Assembly: GCF_001544555.2 (NCBI RefSeq)
Contig: NZ_FCOK02000067.1
Location: forward strand, 1 to 55,095
Direction: 5' to 3'
DNA from: Caballeronia udeis
GTDB lineage: Bacteria; Pseudomonadota; Gammaproteobacteria; Burkholderiales; Burkholderiaceae
Length of the DNA stretch: 55,095 bases
A model generated the notes under the pieces. The model was given only the letters and a program-made list of their open reading frames with translations, was not told where the DNA came from and did no database searches. Positions within the stretch are counted from its first letter, which is position 1, and each line of letters begins with the position of its first letter. Shown piece after piece: positions 33,072-41,372 of the stretch. The position numbers were made by a program, and so were the translations under genes.

Positions 33072-34415
33072 ATGAAAGACATCACGCGTACGCTGGCCGC
33101 GTTCGTCGCGCAGACGCAGTGGGAAGACATTCCGCCGAAGGTGCGCCATGAAGCGAAGCGTGCGCTGGTGAATTACTTTGCCGTGGCGCTCGCAGGTTGT
33201 TCGGACCCGGGCATCAGTAAAGCCGTGAGCGTGTACGGCCGTTTCAGTTCGGGGCGTGAAGCGGGGCTCATCGGACGGGAAGAGAAGACCGACATCCTGA
33301 ATGCGGCCGCGCTGAACGCAATGAGCGCGAACGTCTTCGATTTCGACGATACGCATTTGCCCACCATCATTCACCCGACCGCGCCGGTGGCCGCGCCGTT
33401 GTTCGCGCTTGCGGAGAAGTTGCCGTTGAGCGGCAAGCAGTGGCTGCTTGCGTTTGTACTCGGCGTGGAAATCGAGTGCCGGCTGGGCAACGCGGTGTCG
33501 CCCGGGCACTATCAGCGCGGCTGGCACATCACCTCCACCTGCGGCGTGTTCGGCGCGGCGGCGGCCATTTCGAAGGCCCTGAATCTTGATGCCTCTCACA
33601 TCGCCTGGGCATTCGGCAATGCATCGGCGCAATCGTCCGGGCTGGTTGAAACGCTGGGCAGCATGTCGAAGAGCATCAGCGTGGGCAATGCGGCCGGTAA
33701 CGGGCTGCTCTCGGCGTTGCTCGCACAAGAAGGCTTTGCAGGACCCGAACGGCCCATTGAAGGCGAGCGCGGCTTCCTGCGCGTGATGAGCGATGCCACC
33801 GACGCCGATGTCGACTCCGCATTCGCCACGCTCGGCCGCGAATGGGCGCTGTTATCGAACACGTACAAGCCTTACCCATGCGGGGTTGTACTCAATCCAG
33901 TCATCGAGGCGTGCCTGGAGTTATCGGCGGCTCCGGGGTTTTCTTTCCCCAATGTCGAACAGGTCACGCTCAGTGGGCACCCTCTGCTGCGTGCACGAAC
34001 GGACCGGCCGAACATCACGCTTGGGCGCGAAGCACAGGTCAGTGCGCAACACAGCGTAGCGGTTGCGCTTGCCAGAGGCCGCGCTGGCCTCGCCGAATTC
34101 ACCGATGCAGCGGTGGCTGATCCACTCTTGCGGGCCTTTGCCAGCCGCCTTGATTTCGTCGATGACCCTGCGTATTCCGTCGAGGCTGCGCAGGTGACGA
34201 TCGTGTTGCGCTCGGGCGAGACGATGTCGCGCCGTATCGATGCAGCGCGCGGCAGCCTGCAAGCGCCGCTCGCGGACACCGACCTGGAAGACAAGCTCAG
34301 GGATCTGGCCGAATACGGCGGGTCCTCTTGCAGGGCAAGCCCTTTGATCGACGCGCTATGGGCGCTGGAAATCGCTCCCGATGCGTCCTTGCCAATGCGC
34401 CTCGCCTGTCCATGA
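33072..34415 (+). CDS. MmgE/PrpD family protein
   Basis: A 447-residue MmgE/PrpD protein, full length for the family, which includes 2-methylcitrate dehydratase and cis-aconitate decarboxylase. Family segments are VRHEAKRALVNYFAVALAGC near the start, DFDDTHLPTIIHPTAPV, and the C-terminal YKPYPCGVV region. GGAGGGAG precedes the ATG at 33072, seven codons inside the longest frame. Many members in catabolic clusters have no known reaction; hydration, dehydration or decarboxylation of a di- or tricarboxylate is likely. The third dehydrogenase gene follows after 56 bases. Confidence 0.9.
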   Translation: MKDITRTLAAFVAQTQWEDIPPKVRHEAKRALVNYFAVALAGCSDPGISKAVSVYGRFSSGREAGLIGREEKTDILNAAALNAMSANVFDFDDTHLPTIIHPTAPVAAPLFALAEKLPLSGKQWLLAFVLGVEIECRLGNAVSPGHYQRGWHITSTCGVFGAAAAISKALNLDASHIAWAFGNASAQSSGLVETLGSMSKSISVGNAAGNGLLSALLAQEGFAGPERPIEGERGFLRVMSDATDADVDSAFATLGREWALLSNTYKPYPCGVVLNPVIEACLELSAAPGFSFPNVEQVTLSGHPLLRARTDRPNITLGREAQVSAQHSVAVALARGRAGLAEFTDAAVADPLLRAFASRLDFVDDPAYSVEAAQVTIVLRSGETMSRRIDAARGSLQAPLADTDLEDKLRDLAEYGGSSCRASPLIDALWALEIAPDASLPMRLACP

Positions 34416-34471
34416 ATCCATAAGCGAACACATGCGGCAAGCACACCATTCAACACTGTCGAGGAAACATC

Positions 34472-35371
34472 ATGTCGGAACAAATGAAGTTGGGTTTTGT
34501 GGGTGTCGGCGTCATGGGGCGTCCCATGGCACGCCGGCTGATCGAGCACGGTCATTCCCTGGTGATCTACGATCGCAACGAGGAGGCGCTCGCGGAGTTA
34601 TCGGCGATCGGCGCACAGGTGGCGAGCAGTGCGCGTGAAGTGGCAGATAGCGCGCAGGTTGTTTTCACGAGCCTTCCCACCCCCGCTATCTTCAAGGACG
34701 TCGCATTGGGCGCGGACGGATTGGCGTTCGGCAAGACGATCAGGATCCTGGTCGACCTGTCCACCGTGGGCTCGCGCACGGAACAGGAAGTGGCGGCCGG
34801 ACTGCTTGAAAGAGGCATCGAAACCGTTGATGCCCCCATCAGCGGCGGTGCGGCGGGCGCGCAAAAAGGCACGCTCGCCGTCATGGCCGCGGGTAAACCG
34901 GAGGCTATTGCTCAGGTACGCGAACTATTCGATATCTTCGGGAAGGTGTTCATCGTAGGGGAGAAGGCAGGGCAGGCGCAATTACTCAAGCTGCTGAACA
35001 ACATGCTTTCGTCAACGGCGTTTGCGATCACTTCGGAAGCTTTCGTGGCGGGAGTGAAGGGCGGGCTCGACCCGGAAGTGATGATGTCGGTGTTCAACGC
35101 GGGCAGCGGCAAGAACGGCGCGACGCTCGATAAATTCCCGAAGCAGGTGTTGCCGGGCACGTTCGATTTCGGCTTCCCGATCGGCAGCGTATGCAAGGAC
35201 ATCGGGCTCGCGGTGGAAGAGTGTCAAGCGCTTGGCGTTCCAATGTGGTTAGGCAACACCGCACGTCAGGTATGGAACTACGCGGCAATGCAGGACGGCA
35301 AGTCTCGCGACATGACTGAGCTCGTCAAGTATGTCGGGAGCTGGTCGGACCGCAAGGGTGTTGCCCGGTAG
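34472..35371 (+). CDS. NAD(P)-dependent beta-hydroxyacid dehydrogenase 3
   Basis: A 299-residue third paralogue. Motifs are GVGVMGRPM, DAPISGGAAGAQKGTL and the catalytic lysine in GQAQLLKLLNNML. GAGGAAAC lies directly upstream of the ATG. It ends region 3; no clear terminator follows. Three enzymes of this family in one cluster suggest several hydroxyacid oxidation steps or stereoisomers. Sequence alone does not order them. Confidence 0.9.
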   Translation: MSEQMKLGFVGVGVMGRPMARRLIEHGHSLVIYDRNEEALAELSAIGAQVASSAREVADSAQVVFTSLPTPAIFKDVALGADGLAFGKTIRILVDLSTVGSRTEQEVAAGLLERGIETVDAPISGGAAGAQKGTLAVMAAGKPEAIAQVRELFDIFGKVFIVGEKAGQAQLLKLLNNMLSSTAFAITSEAFVAGVKGGLDPEVMMSVFNAGSGKNGATLDKFPKQVLPGTFDFGFPIGSVCKDIGLAVEECQALGVPMWLGNTARQVWNYAAMQDGKSRDMTELVKYVGSWSDRKGVAR

Positions 35372-35506
35372 CGAAGGCGCGGTAGATCGCGAGGCGTATG
35401 GTTAATGGAGCGGCCCTTTGATCTTTGCCACTGGTGGCGCCGGACCATTGACCATAGGTGAACTGACGAAGCCCCACTAATGGGCAGCGCCGACCGCGAT
35501 GGATGT

Positions 35507-35692
35507 TCAGGTCACAGAAGTCGTGTGTGGCACGATAACGGCGCCTTGCGGACCACCTCCACCCCCACCGCCTGGGCCACCATGTCCACCGGGACCGCCC
35601 CAACCGCCGCCGCCCGGTGGCGGTCCCCACCAGCAGCCGCCAAGTAACGATGTCACGGCCGCGAGGGCCGCCATAGCTGCAATCTTCTTCAT
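35507..35692 (-). CDS. Small Gly/Pro-rich lipoprotein
   Basis: A 61-residue protein with an excellent ribosome site (GAAGGAG) on the minus strand. It has a lipoprotein signal peptide ending in LLGGC, with the cysteine at residue 20, followed by WWGPPP and a low-complexity stretch of glycine, proline and tryptophan, then VIVPHTTSVT. There is no aspartate after the cysteine, so the outer membrane is the expected site. Similar small glycine-rich lipoproteins are known in Burkholderia, function unknown. The repeats are encoded by cytosine/guanine-rich DNA that may be unstable. Confidence 0.8.
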   Translation of the reverse strand: MKKIAAMAALAAVTSLLGGCWWGPPPGGGGWGGPGGHGGPGGGGGGGPQGAVIVPHTTSVT

Positions 35693-36006
35693 GCTTCTCC
35701 TTCGGTTCCGGTGAGGTGCACTCGTCCACGCACTCGATACGTCGCATGAACGGCATCACTGTTCCGAACTTATCAGCTTCGACCAACGGCACTTGCTACA
35801 GCGAGTAACCAAACGATAACGACAGCTCCTGCTGCAAGACCGGTCCGGACCCTTGCCGCAGACGTTAAGTCAACGCGACGTGGGCTTCTACGCGACGCAT
35901 CTAACACCTGACGAACTAACCGGACGATACAAAGTGCAATATGGGGTAAGCCCTTTGCGATGGTTCGTAAGCAGCTTTGCCTTCGGGGTGGTACCTGACG
36001 CGTTCG
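35693..36006. other. Non-coding stretch before the oxidase relic
   Basis: About 310 bases with no recognisable gene. It carries the promoter of the small lipoprotein on its left side. Open frames here have no family resemblance, lack ribosome sites and run past the relic in other frames. It may hold further degraded sequence of the lost oxidase. Confidence 0.4.
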
Positions 36007-36087
36007 GAGGCGGATGTAGCGTCAATGCGTGCAATCAAGGAAGCGCTGGACCCCGCGCGCATTCTGAACCCCGGCAAGATTTTCTAG
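36007..36087 (+). pseudogene. C-terminal relic of an FAD-linked oxidase (GlcD/D-lactate dehydrogenase type)
   Basis: The frame ending in TAG at 36085 reads ADVASMRAIKEALDPARILN followed by PGKIF. This is the near-universal C-terminus of FAD-binding oxidases such as glycolate oxidase GlcD (MRxIKxxLDPxxILNPGK). Nothing before about 36007 matches, so roughly 430 residues are lost. It ends 21 bases before the convergent dadA stop. A deletion therefore removed the gene that once faced dadA. Confidence 0.75.
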
Positions 36088-36108
36088 CTTGCCGTGGCGT
36101 GGTTTTAC

Positions 36109-37359
36109 TTACAGCGTAAAACCGTCGAGCGGTACCGCCGGGAGGTGTTTTGCGATCAGGTCGGCAATGGATCGGCCGCTTGCAAGCGCGAGTGTAAATC
36201 CCAGTGCACCTTGCCCAAGGTTGAGCCAGAGATTCTCGTAGCATGTTGATCCGATGATTGGTGTGCCGTGCGGCGTGGCCGGGCGCAGGCCGCACCAGAC
36301 CGTTGCTTCATCGAAATTGCCGGCGTCCGGAAACGCCGCAGCCGATTCGGCGCGCAGCGTGGCGACGCGGGACGGATCGACATCGGCCCGGCGGCCGGTG
36401 ACGTCGGCCATGCCGGCGACCCTCAGCCGGTCGCCGAGACGGGCATAGACTATTTTGCGTTCGAAGTCCGTGATGCTGATGTGCGGTGCGTGGCCGCGCG
36501 GGTCGACCTGCATGGTCAGGCTATATCCCTTCAACGGATAAAGCGGAACCCGCAGGCCTAGCGGCTTGAGCAGCGCCGCACTGGCGGCGCCGGCTGCCAG
36601 CACGATCTGATCGGCATCGATCGCGCGATCGTCAGCCAATGCTTCGACTCGCCGGTCGCCGCCCTGCACGCGACGCAGGGCGGTAACCTTAGTGCCGAGC
36701 CGAAATACCACGCCGCGTGCCCGCAGCAGGCGGCTCATCCCGACACAAAACTGGTAGCAGTCGCCGCTGTCTTCGCTGGGCGTGAAGATACCGCCTTGCA
36801 ACTGCCCGGCGAGATGCGCCAGCGCGGGTTCTTTCTCCACACACTCACGGGTGTCGAGGGCTTGCTGTTCGCAACCGAGCGAGCGTTGGTAATCGAGCAG
36901 GCGCAGCGCGGCGTCGAACGAGGCGCGTTTGCGATGCACCACCAGCTTGCCGGCATTCGAGTGGCTGAAGTGCAAGCCTGGTTCACTGGTCCGCAGTTGC
37001 TGCATCAAGTCACGGCTCAGGAACGAGAGGGCTAACAGGCGCCGCGTGGATAACTCGCTTTGGCGTTGCGTACACGCGCCGACAAACTGCGCGAGCCAAC
37101 GCCACTGGTCGGGATCCAGACGCGGTCGAAAGCGGATCGGCGAGTCACCGCGCAACAGCCAGGAAGGCAGCTTTGACAGTATCCCCGGCCCGGCGAGCGG
37201 GGCGACATAACTGTAGGAAAGCTGTCCGCCGTTGGCAAAGCTGGATTCGAGTGCAACGTCCTCATTGCGTTCCACGACGGTGACGGTGTGGCCGTCCTCC
37301 CGCAGATACCAGGCGGTCGCCAGTCCGGTGACTCCTGCTCCGAGTACGAGCACATGCAT
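36109..37359 (-). CDS. dadA: D-amino acid dehydrogenase (DadA-like)
   Basis: A 416-residue FAD enzyme of the DadA/glycine-oxidase family. The dinucleotide motif is GAGVTGLATAWYL at the very N-terminus, with SSFANGGQLSYSYVAPLA and the C-terminal WCGLRPATPHGTPIIG and NLGQGALGFTLA. DadA oxidises D-amino acids to 2-oxo acids and ammonia at the inner membrane, passing electrons to quinone. No DadX racemase is beside it, so it probably acts on D-amino acids supplied from outside. It has its own 117-base leader containing the site at 37441. The LysR gene is just upstream on the same strand. Confidence 0.92.
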   Translation of the reverse strand: MHVLVLGAGVTGLATAWYLREDGHTVTVVERNEDVALESSFANGGQLSYSYVAPLAGPGILSKLPSWLLRGDSPIRFRPRLDPDQWRWLAQFVGACTQRQSELSTRRLLALSFLSRDLMQQLRTSEPGLHFSHSNAGKLVVHRKRASFDAALRLLDYQRSLGCEQQALDTRECVEKEPALAHLAGQLQGGIFTPSEDSGDCYQFCVGMSRLLRARGVVFRLGTKVTALRRVQGGDRRVEALADDRAIDADQIVLAAGAASAALLKPLGLRVPLYPLKGYSLTMQVDPRGHAPHISITDFERKIVYARLGDRLRVAGMADVTGRRADVDPSRVATLRAESAAAFPDAGNFDEATVWCGLRPATPHGTPIIGSTCYENLWLNLGQGALGFTLALASGRSIADLIAKHLPAVPLDGFTL

Positions 37360-37440
37360 GGAATAGTCGATGGTTGGTTGCGCTGGAGGACATTGTTCTG
37401 CAGCTCGCCAACGGCGTCCAATATCGACCAGCGCTCGTAC

Positions 37441-37457
37441 TATAGCCGTCGGTTATA
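37441..37457. promoter_or_regulatory. Candidate LysR operator TATAGCCGTCGGTTATA
   Basis: A dyad (TATA-N9-TATA) with an internal T-N11-A core, 82-98 bases upstream of dadA and 20 bases past the LysR stop codon. It matches the site at 38495 in both ends and in GGTTATA. LysR activators bind such sites around 60 bases or more before the transcript start, which this position allows. Confidence 0.6.
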
Positions 37458-37476
37458 GAGACCAAGCGGGCCGTCT

Positions 37477-38421
37477 CTAAGACCGCGATAACTCACGGGT
37501 CGATGGCCCCGGCGCATCGTCACGCAGGAACTGGATGAGCCGCTCCGCTGTTTGCGGCGGCGGTCTCGAGTGCTCGGTCACCGCATAAACCTGCAAGGTC
37601 TCATCGATCGCAATCGGCCGGATCTGGATGTCCGGATGATGCTCGGGATAATTCGCCGTGAACGAGTCGACTATCGCAATGCCGATGCGCTGCTGCACCA
37701 GCGACTTTCCAAGCGGATAAGTCTGCACCGACAGATTGCTGACGGGCGGTTCGGCAGCATCAGCGAGCCACGCGGAGAGGATGGCCCCAAGGTAGTCATC
37801 CGGATCGATGGTGATCAGCGGTTGCCCCGCCAGATCGTCTGCCGTCAGTGGCTGGTCAAGCAGGGCGTCAGGCCACCAGCCGGCCGGCGCAATGGCGCAC
37901 AGCGAGCTTTCGCATACCGGCGTAGCAACCAGATTGGGATGGGAGACGGGCCGCATGGTCAGCCCGAGCTCGATCTCGTCAAGCAGCAGCGCGTGTTCGA
38001 TCTCGCGGGTGTGCGCGACGCTCAGCTCGCACTTGGATTGAGGAAACGCGCGGCACCAGCGCGCCATGACCTGCGGCAGCGCGTGGTGCGCAAGCGCGGG
38101 CGTAGCGGCGACCCGCAACGGGCGGACAGCGCCGTGCGCAAGGCTCGTGACAAGCCGCCGGATGCGCTTCAGTTGTTCATCGAACGGGCCGAGTTCTTCG
38201 CGCAAGCGCAACGCCTCGGGGGTGGGCACCAGCTTGCCCTTGCTGCGCAGGAACAGCGCGAAGCCGGCGGACTGCTCGGCGTGCTGCAGCATCTTGCTGA
38301 CAGCGGGCTGCGAGATGTGCAGGAGCTTGGCCGCGCCGTTGGTCGAGCCGGTGAGCATGATCGCGCTGAAGATTTCTATATGTCGCAAACGCACCTGAGT
38401 CTCCTGGATTGACATCGCCAT
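37477..38421 (-). CDS. LysR-family transcriptional regulator
   Basis: A 314-residue LysR protein. The HTH is at about 12-70 (LRHIEIFSAIMLTGSTNGAAKLL, in parts; ISQPAVSKMLQHAE), with the effector domain after about 100. It resembles regulators of amino acid and opine catabolism (the LRHIEIFxAIM opening). It lies between dadA and the MFS-M81-deacylase operon and is divergent from the latter. Matching 17-base sites stand in both target leaders, so it probably activates both in response to a D-amino acid or its acyl derivative. Confidence 0.9.
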   Translation of the reverse strand: MAMSIQETQVRLRHIEIFSAIMLTGSTNGAAKLLHISQPAVSKMLQHAEQSAGFALFLRSKGKLVPTPEALRLREELGPFDEQLKRIRRLVTSLAHGAVRPLRVAATPALAHHALPQVMARWCRAFPQSKCELSVAHTREIEHALLLDEIELGLTMRPVSHPNLVATPVCESSLCAIAPAGWWPDALLDQPLTADDLAGQPLITIDPDDYLGAILSAWLADAAEPPVSNLSVQTYPLGKSLVQQRIGIAIVDSFTANYPEHHPDIQIRPIAIDETLQVYAVTEHSRPPPQTAERLIQFLRDDAPGPSTRELSRS

Positions 38422-38494
38422 GCAGCTTACGATACGGCCCGGTCATTTGGAACACGGTTCTCGGCCTGAGCTGCCTGGACTTCTGTAAGCCTCC

Positions 38495-38511
38495 TATAAC
38501 ACAGGGTTATA
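38495..38511. promoter_or_regulatory. Candidate LysR operator TATAACACAGGGTTATA
   Basis: A perfect dyad TATAAC-N5-GTTATA whose core TAACACAGGGTTA is an exact T-N11-A LysR box. It lies in the LysR/MFS divergent region, 74-90 bases upstream of the LysR start and 132-148 upstream of the MFS start. It shares TATA-N6-GGTTATA with the site before dadA. AT-rich sequence to its right (TTTTATTTTCATTAG) may hold the MFS promoter. Confidence 0.65.
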
Positions 38512-38642
38512 TTTTGGAATTTTATTTTCATTAGACGCAGCCCGGACGCGCCCTCATATTCGGTCTGCAGGCCGGTCCCGCGCGCCGAACGGCCGCCGGG
38601 GGTATCGAGTGCGTCGTAGCGCTAACGTGAAGTGGAGGGCTT

Positions 38643-39872
38643 ATGGAGTCTGCGGGGTACGTGTTTTCCCGGTCGCAAAAAATGGTGTGTCTGTCGGGGC
38701 TGTTCCTTGCGTGGGCAGTCGGCTACGCGGACCGGATCCTGATGAGCACCGCGATCATTCCGATCAGTCATGAATTCGCGCTCGATACCCGGCAAGCCGG
38801 CATGTTGCTAAGCGCGTTCTACATAAGTTATGCATTCATGCAGCTCGCTGGCGGCTGGCTCTCGGACCGCTTCGGCTCGAGGATTATCGTGGTGTTATGT
38901 ATCGTCATGTGGTCGGTGTTCACCGGCGCGACGAGCCTTGCGTGGTCGTTCGGTTCGCTCCTTGCGATCCGTTTCATGTTCGGCATGGGCGAGGGCAGCT
39001 TCTCGCCGGCCAGTTCAGTGACGGTCGCCGAGGTATTTCCAAAGCCCGAGCGGGCGCGCGCCAAGTCGTTCCTGATTTCAACCACGTTCCTGGGCAATGC
39101 CGCCGGATCCGGCCTGATCGCGCTTACCGTCGTGCATCTCGGCTGGCGCGGGGCATTTCATATCCTTGCCGGTGCGGGCTTGCTCGTAGCGATGATCCTG
39201 TGGCTTTCGCTGCGCGGCGGCGTCGCGCAGCAGAGGGCGCGCGTCGCGAACCGGCCGCGGCATTTGTGGCGCTCGCTGCTGCGCATCCGGATGGCGTGGA
39301 AGCTGACCGCCATCTGGTTCTTCACCAGCATGTTATATGTCGGCGTACAGTCGTGGATGCCGTCGTACCTGATGAAGACCTATCACATCGATCTGCTTCA
39401 CATCAGTCTGGCGGTGACTGTGCCGAACCTGATCGCATTTGCAGGCACGAATGTAGTGGGTGCGTTGCTGGACAAATACGGCAAGAGCAAGGAACGTTTG
39501 TTCCTTGTGATGGGGGCGCTGATGAGCGCGGTATTTCTTGCATTGATGATCACGACCACCATGATCTCGTTGCTGCTGATCTACTGGACGCTGTTCTCGC
39601 TGGCGTTCAATTTCGTCTATGCGACGGTTTTTTCAGCGCCGCTGCGGCACTTCCCCGAACATCTGGTCGGCAGCGCCACGGGCCTGATGAATTTTGGCGG
39701 ACAGATTGCGGGCTCGATTGCGCCGTTGGCAATGGGCACGCTGATCGCCGCATTCGACGGTTCGTTTTTTGCTGCGTTCTGGCTGCTGCTGGTTTCCGCG
39801 ATCCTGGCGGTGCTGGTAGCGTCGACGTGGAGTCCGGCCAACGAGCCGCCTCTGCCGAGCCTGCAAACCTGA
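38643..39872 (+). CDS. MFS transporter (anion:cation symporter type)
   Basis: A 409-residue, twelve-helix MFS carrier. It resembles the ACS family (glucarate, hexuronate and phthalate carriers), with GYADRILMSTAI in helix 1, the motif GGWLSDRFGSR in loop 2-3 and PKPERARAKSF later. GGAGGGCTT precedes the ATG. It leads the operon of an M81 peptidase and an N-acyl-D-amino-acid deacylase (18-base and 21-base gaps). It likely imports an acidic substrate such as an N-acyl amino acid or short peptide. Confidence 0.9.
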   Translation: MESAGYVFSRSQKMVCLSGLFLAWAVGYADRILMSTAIIPISHEFALDTRQAGMLLSAFYISYAFMQLAGGWLSDRFGSRIIVVLCIVMWSVFTGATSLAWSFGSLLAIRFMFGMGEGSFSPASSVTVAEVFPKPERARAKSFLISTTFLGNAAGSGLIALTVVHLGWRGAFHILAGAGLLVAMILWLSLRGGVAQQRARVANRPRHLWRSLLRIRMAWKLTAIWFFTSMLYVGVQSWMPSYLMKTYHIDLLHISLAVTVPNLIAFAGTNVVGALLDKYGKSKERLFLVMGALMSAVFLALMITTTMISLLLIYWTLFSLAFNFVYATVFSAPLRHFPEHLVGSATGLMNFGGQIAGSIAPLAMGTLIAAFDGSFFAAFWLLLVSAILAVLVASTWSPANEPPLPSLQT

Positions 39873-39890
39873 ACACCAAAGGAGACCCCA

Positions 39891-41351
39891 ATGCGTGTGT
39901 TTACCGGCAGCCTCGCGACGGAAACAAACACCTTCGCGCCAATCCCCACAGGCCTGGGCGCGTTCCATGATCGCGGTTATTTCCGGGCCGGGCAGCATCC
40001 CGACGAAATGACTTTCTTCGGCGGTCCCTTGTGGGCGGCACGGCAACGCGCCGCAACCTATGGCTGGACGCTCAGTGAAGGGCTCGTCGCATCGGCGAAT
40101 CCCGGCGGCGTGGTCACGCGCCTGGCGTATGAGACCTTGCGAGACGAACTGCTGGCTGATCTGCGCGCGGCCTTGCCCATCGACATCGTGTTGCTCGGCC
40201 TGCATGGTGCAATGGTGGCTGACGGTTACGACGATTGCGAGGGCGATCTGTTGCGCGAGGTCCGGCAGATAGTGGGCCCTGACGCGGTGATCGGTGCGGA
40301 GCTGGACCCGCATGCGCACTTGAGTGAAGCGATGGTCGGCCATGCCAACGTGCTCATCACGTTCAAGGAGTACCCGCATACCGACGTGCTGGAGCGGGCG
40401 CTTGAACTGGCCGATCTCTGTCACCGCACTGCGCTGGGCGAAATCGATCCGGTGGCGGCAGTGGTGGACTGCGGCATGGTCGTGCCGATTCATACCACGC
40501 GCGAACCCGGCCGCTCGCTGACGGATCGCGCCCAGGCGCTTGAGGGACACGACGGCGTGTTGTCTATCTCGATCGTGCAGGGCTTCGCGACCGGGGACGT
40601 CAAGGACATGGGCACCAAGGTCCTGGTCTATGCGGATGGCGATGCGCCCACGGCGCAAACCATTGCAAGGAGGTTCGCCGATGAGGTCATCACCTTGCGC
40701 GACGCCTTGCTCGTGCGTTACCTCGACATAGACACGGCGCTGGACCGCGCGCTGGCATCTTCCGGCGGCCCAGTCGTGCTGGCGGACCGCTCCGACAATC
40801 CGGGCAGCGGCGCAGCCGGCGACTCGACCTTCATCCTTCAACGCATGCTGGCGCGCCGCATTGGTAATGCCGCGCTCGGACCGTTGTGGGATCCGGTTGC
40901 GGTCAGCATCGCTTTGGATGCCGGCGTCGGCGCTACGCTTGATCTGCGGATCGGCGGCAAGATCGGGCCGCTCTCGGGCACGCCGGTCGATGGGCGGTGT
41001 CTGGTGCGCGCCGTGTTCCCGGACATGACAATGACCGGTCAGGCAAGCACGCCATCGCCGCTCGGCGACTGTGCGCTGGTCGAATTGCAAGGCATTGAGA
41101 TCGTTCTGTCCACGCGCCGCGCGCAGGCGCTCAACATCGATCTGTTCACGCAACTCGAGTGCGATCTGGCGAGTAAGAAGATGGTAGTGGTGAAGTCGGC
41201 GCAGCATTTTCATGCATCGTTTTCCACCATTGCTCACGAGATCATCTACGTTGGCGCGCCCGGTTCCGCGAGTCCCGACTGGTCTGCGTTGCCGTATAAA
41301 AAGATCAAGCTGCCCAAGTGGCCCATTCACAACCGGCCGCATGTCAAATGA
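39891..41351 (+). CDS. M81 family metallopeptidase (MlrC-like)
   Basis: A 486-residue member of the M81/MlrC family. Recognised parts are GSLATETNTFAPIPTG at the N-terminus, LGLHGAMVADGYDDCEGDLL, ELDPHAHLS and the conserved ADRSDNPGSGAAGDST region. MlrC hydrolyses linear peptides in microcystin breakdown; most other members have unknown substrates, often with amide bonds. The ribosome site AAGGAGA is excellent. Its neighbours, an N-acyl-D-amino-acid deacylase and dadA, suggest it releases D-amino acids or their derivatives from peptides. Confidence 0.9.
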   Translation: MRVFTGSLATETNTFAPIPTGLGAFHDRGYFRAGQHPDEMTFFGGPLWAARQRAATYGWTLSEGLVASANPGGVVTRLAYETLRDELLADLRAALPIDIVLLGLHGAMVADGYDDCEGDLLREVRQIVGPDAVIGAELDPHAHLSEAMVGHANVLITFKEYPHTDVLERALELADLCHRTALGEIDPVAAVVDCGMVVPIHTTREPGRSLTDRAQALEGHDGVLSISIVQGFATGDVKDMGTKVLVYADGDAPTAQTIARRFADEVITLRDALLVRYLDIDTALDRALASSGGPVVLADRSDNPGSGAAGDSTFILQRMLARRIGNAALGPLWDPVAVSIALDAGVGATLDLRIGGKIGPLSGTPVDGRCLVRAVFPDMTMTGQASTPSPLGDCALVELQGIEIVLSTRRAQALNIDLFTQLECDLASKKMVVVKSAQHFHASFSTIAHEIIYVGAPGSASPDWSALPYKKIKLPKWPIHNRPHVK

Positions 41352-41372
41352 TTACGAAATGGACTATCTTTC

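Noticed and set aside
35853..36119. Possible small protein frame starting at TTG
   Set aside because: No ribosome site, no family resemblance, and it crosses the oxidase relic in a different frame.
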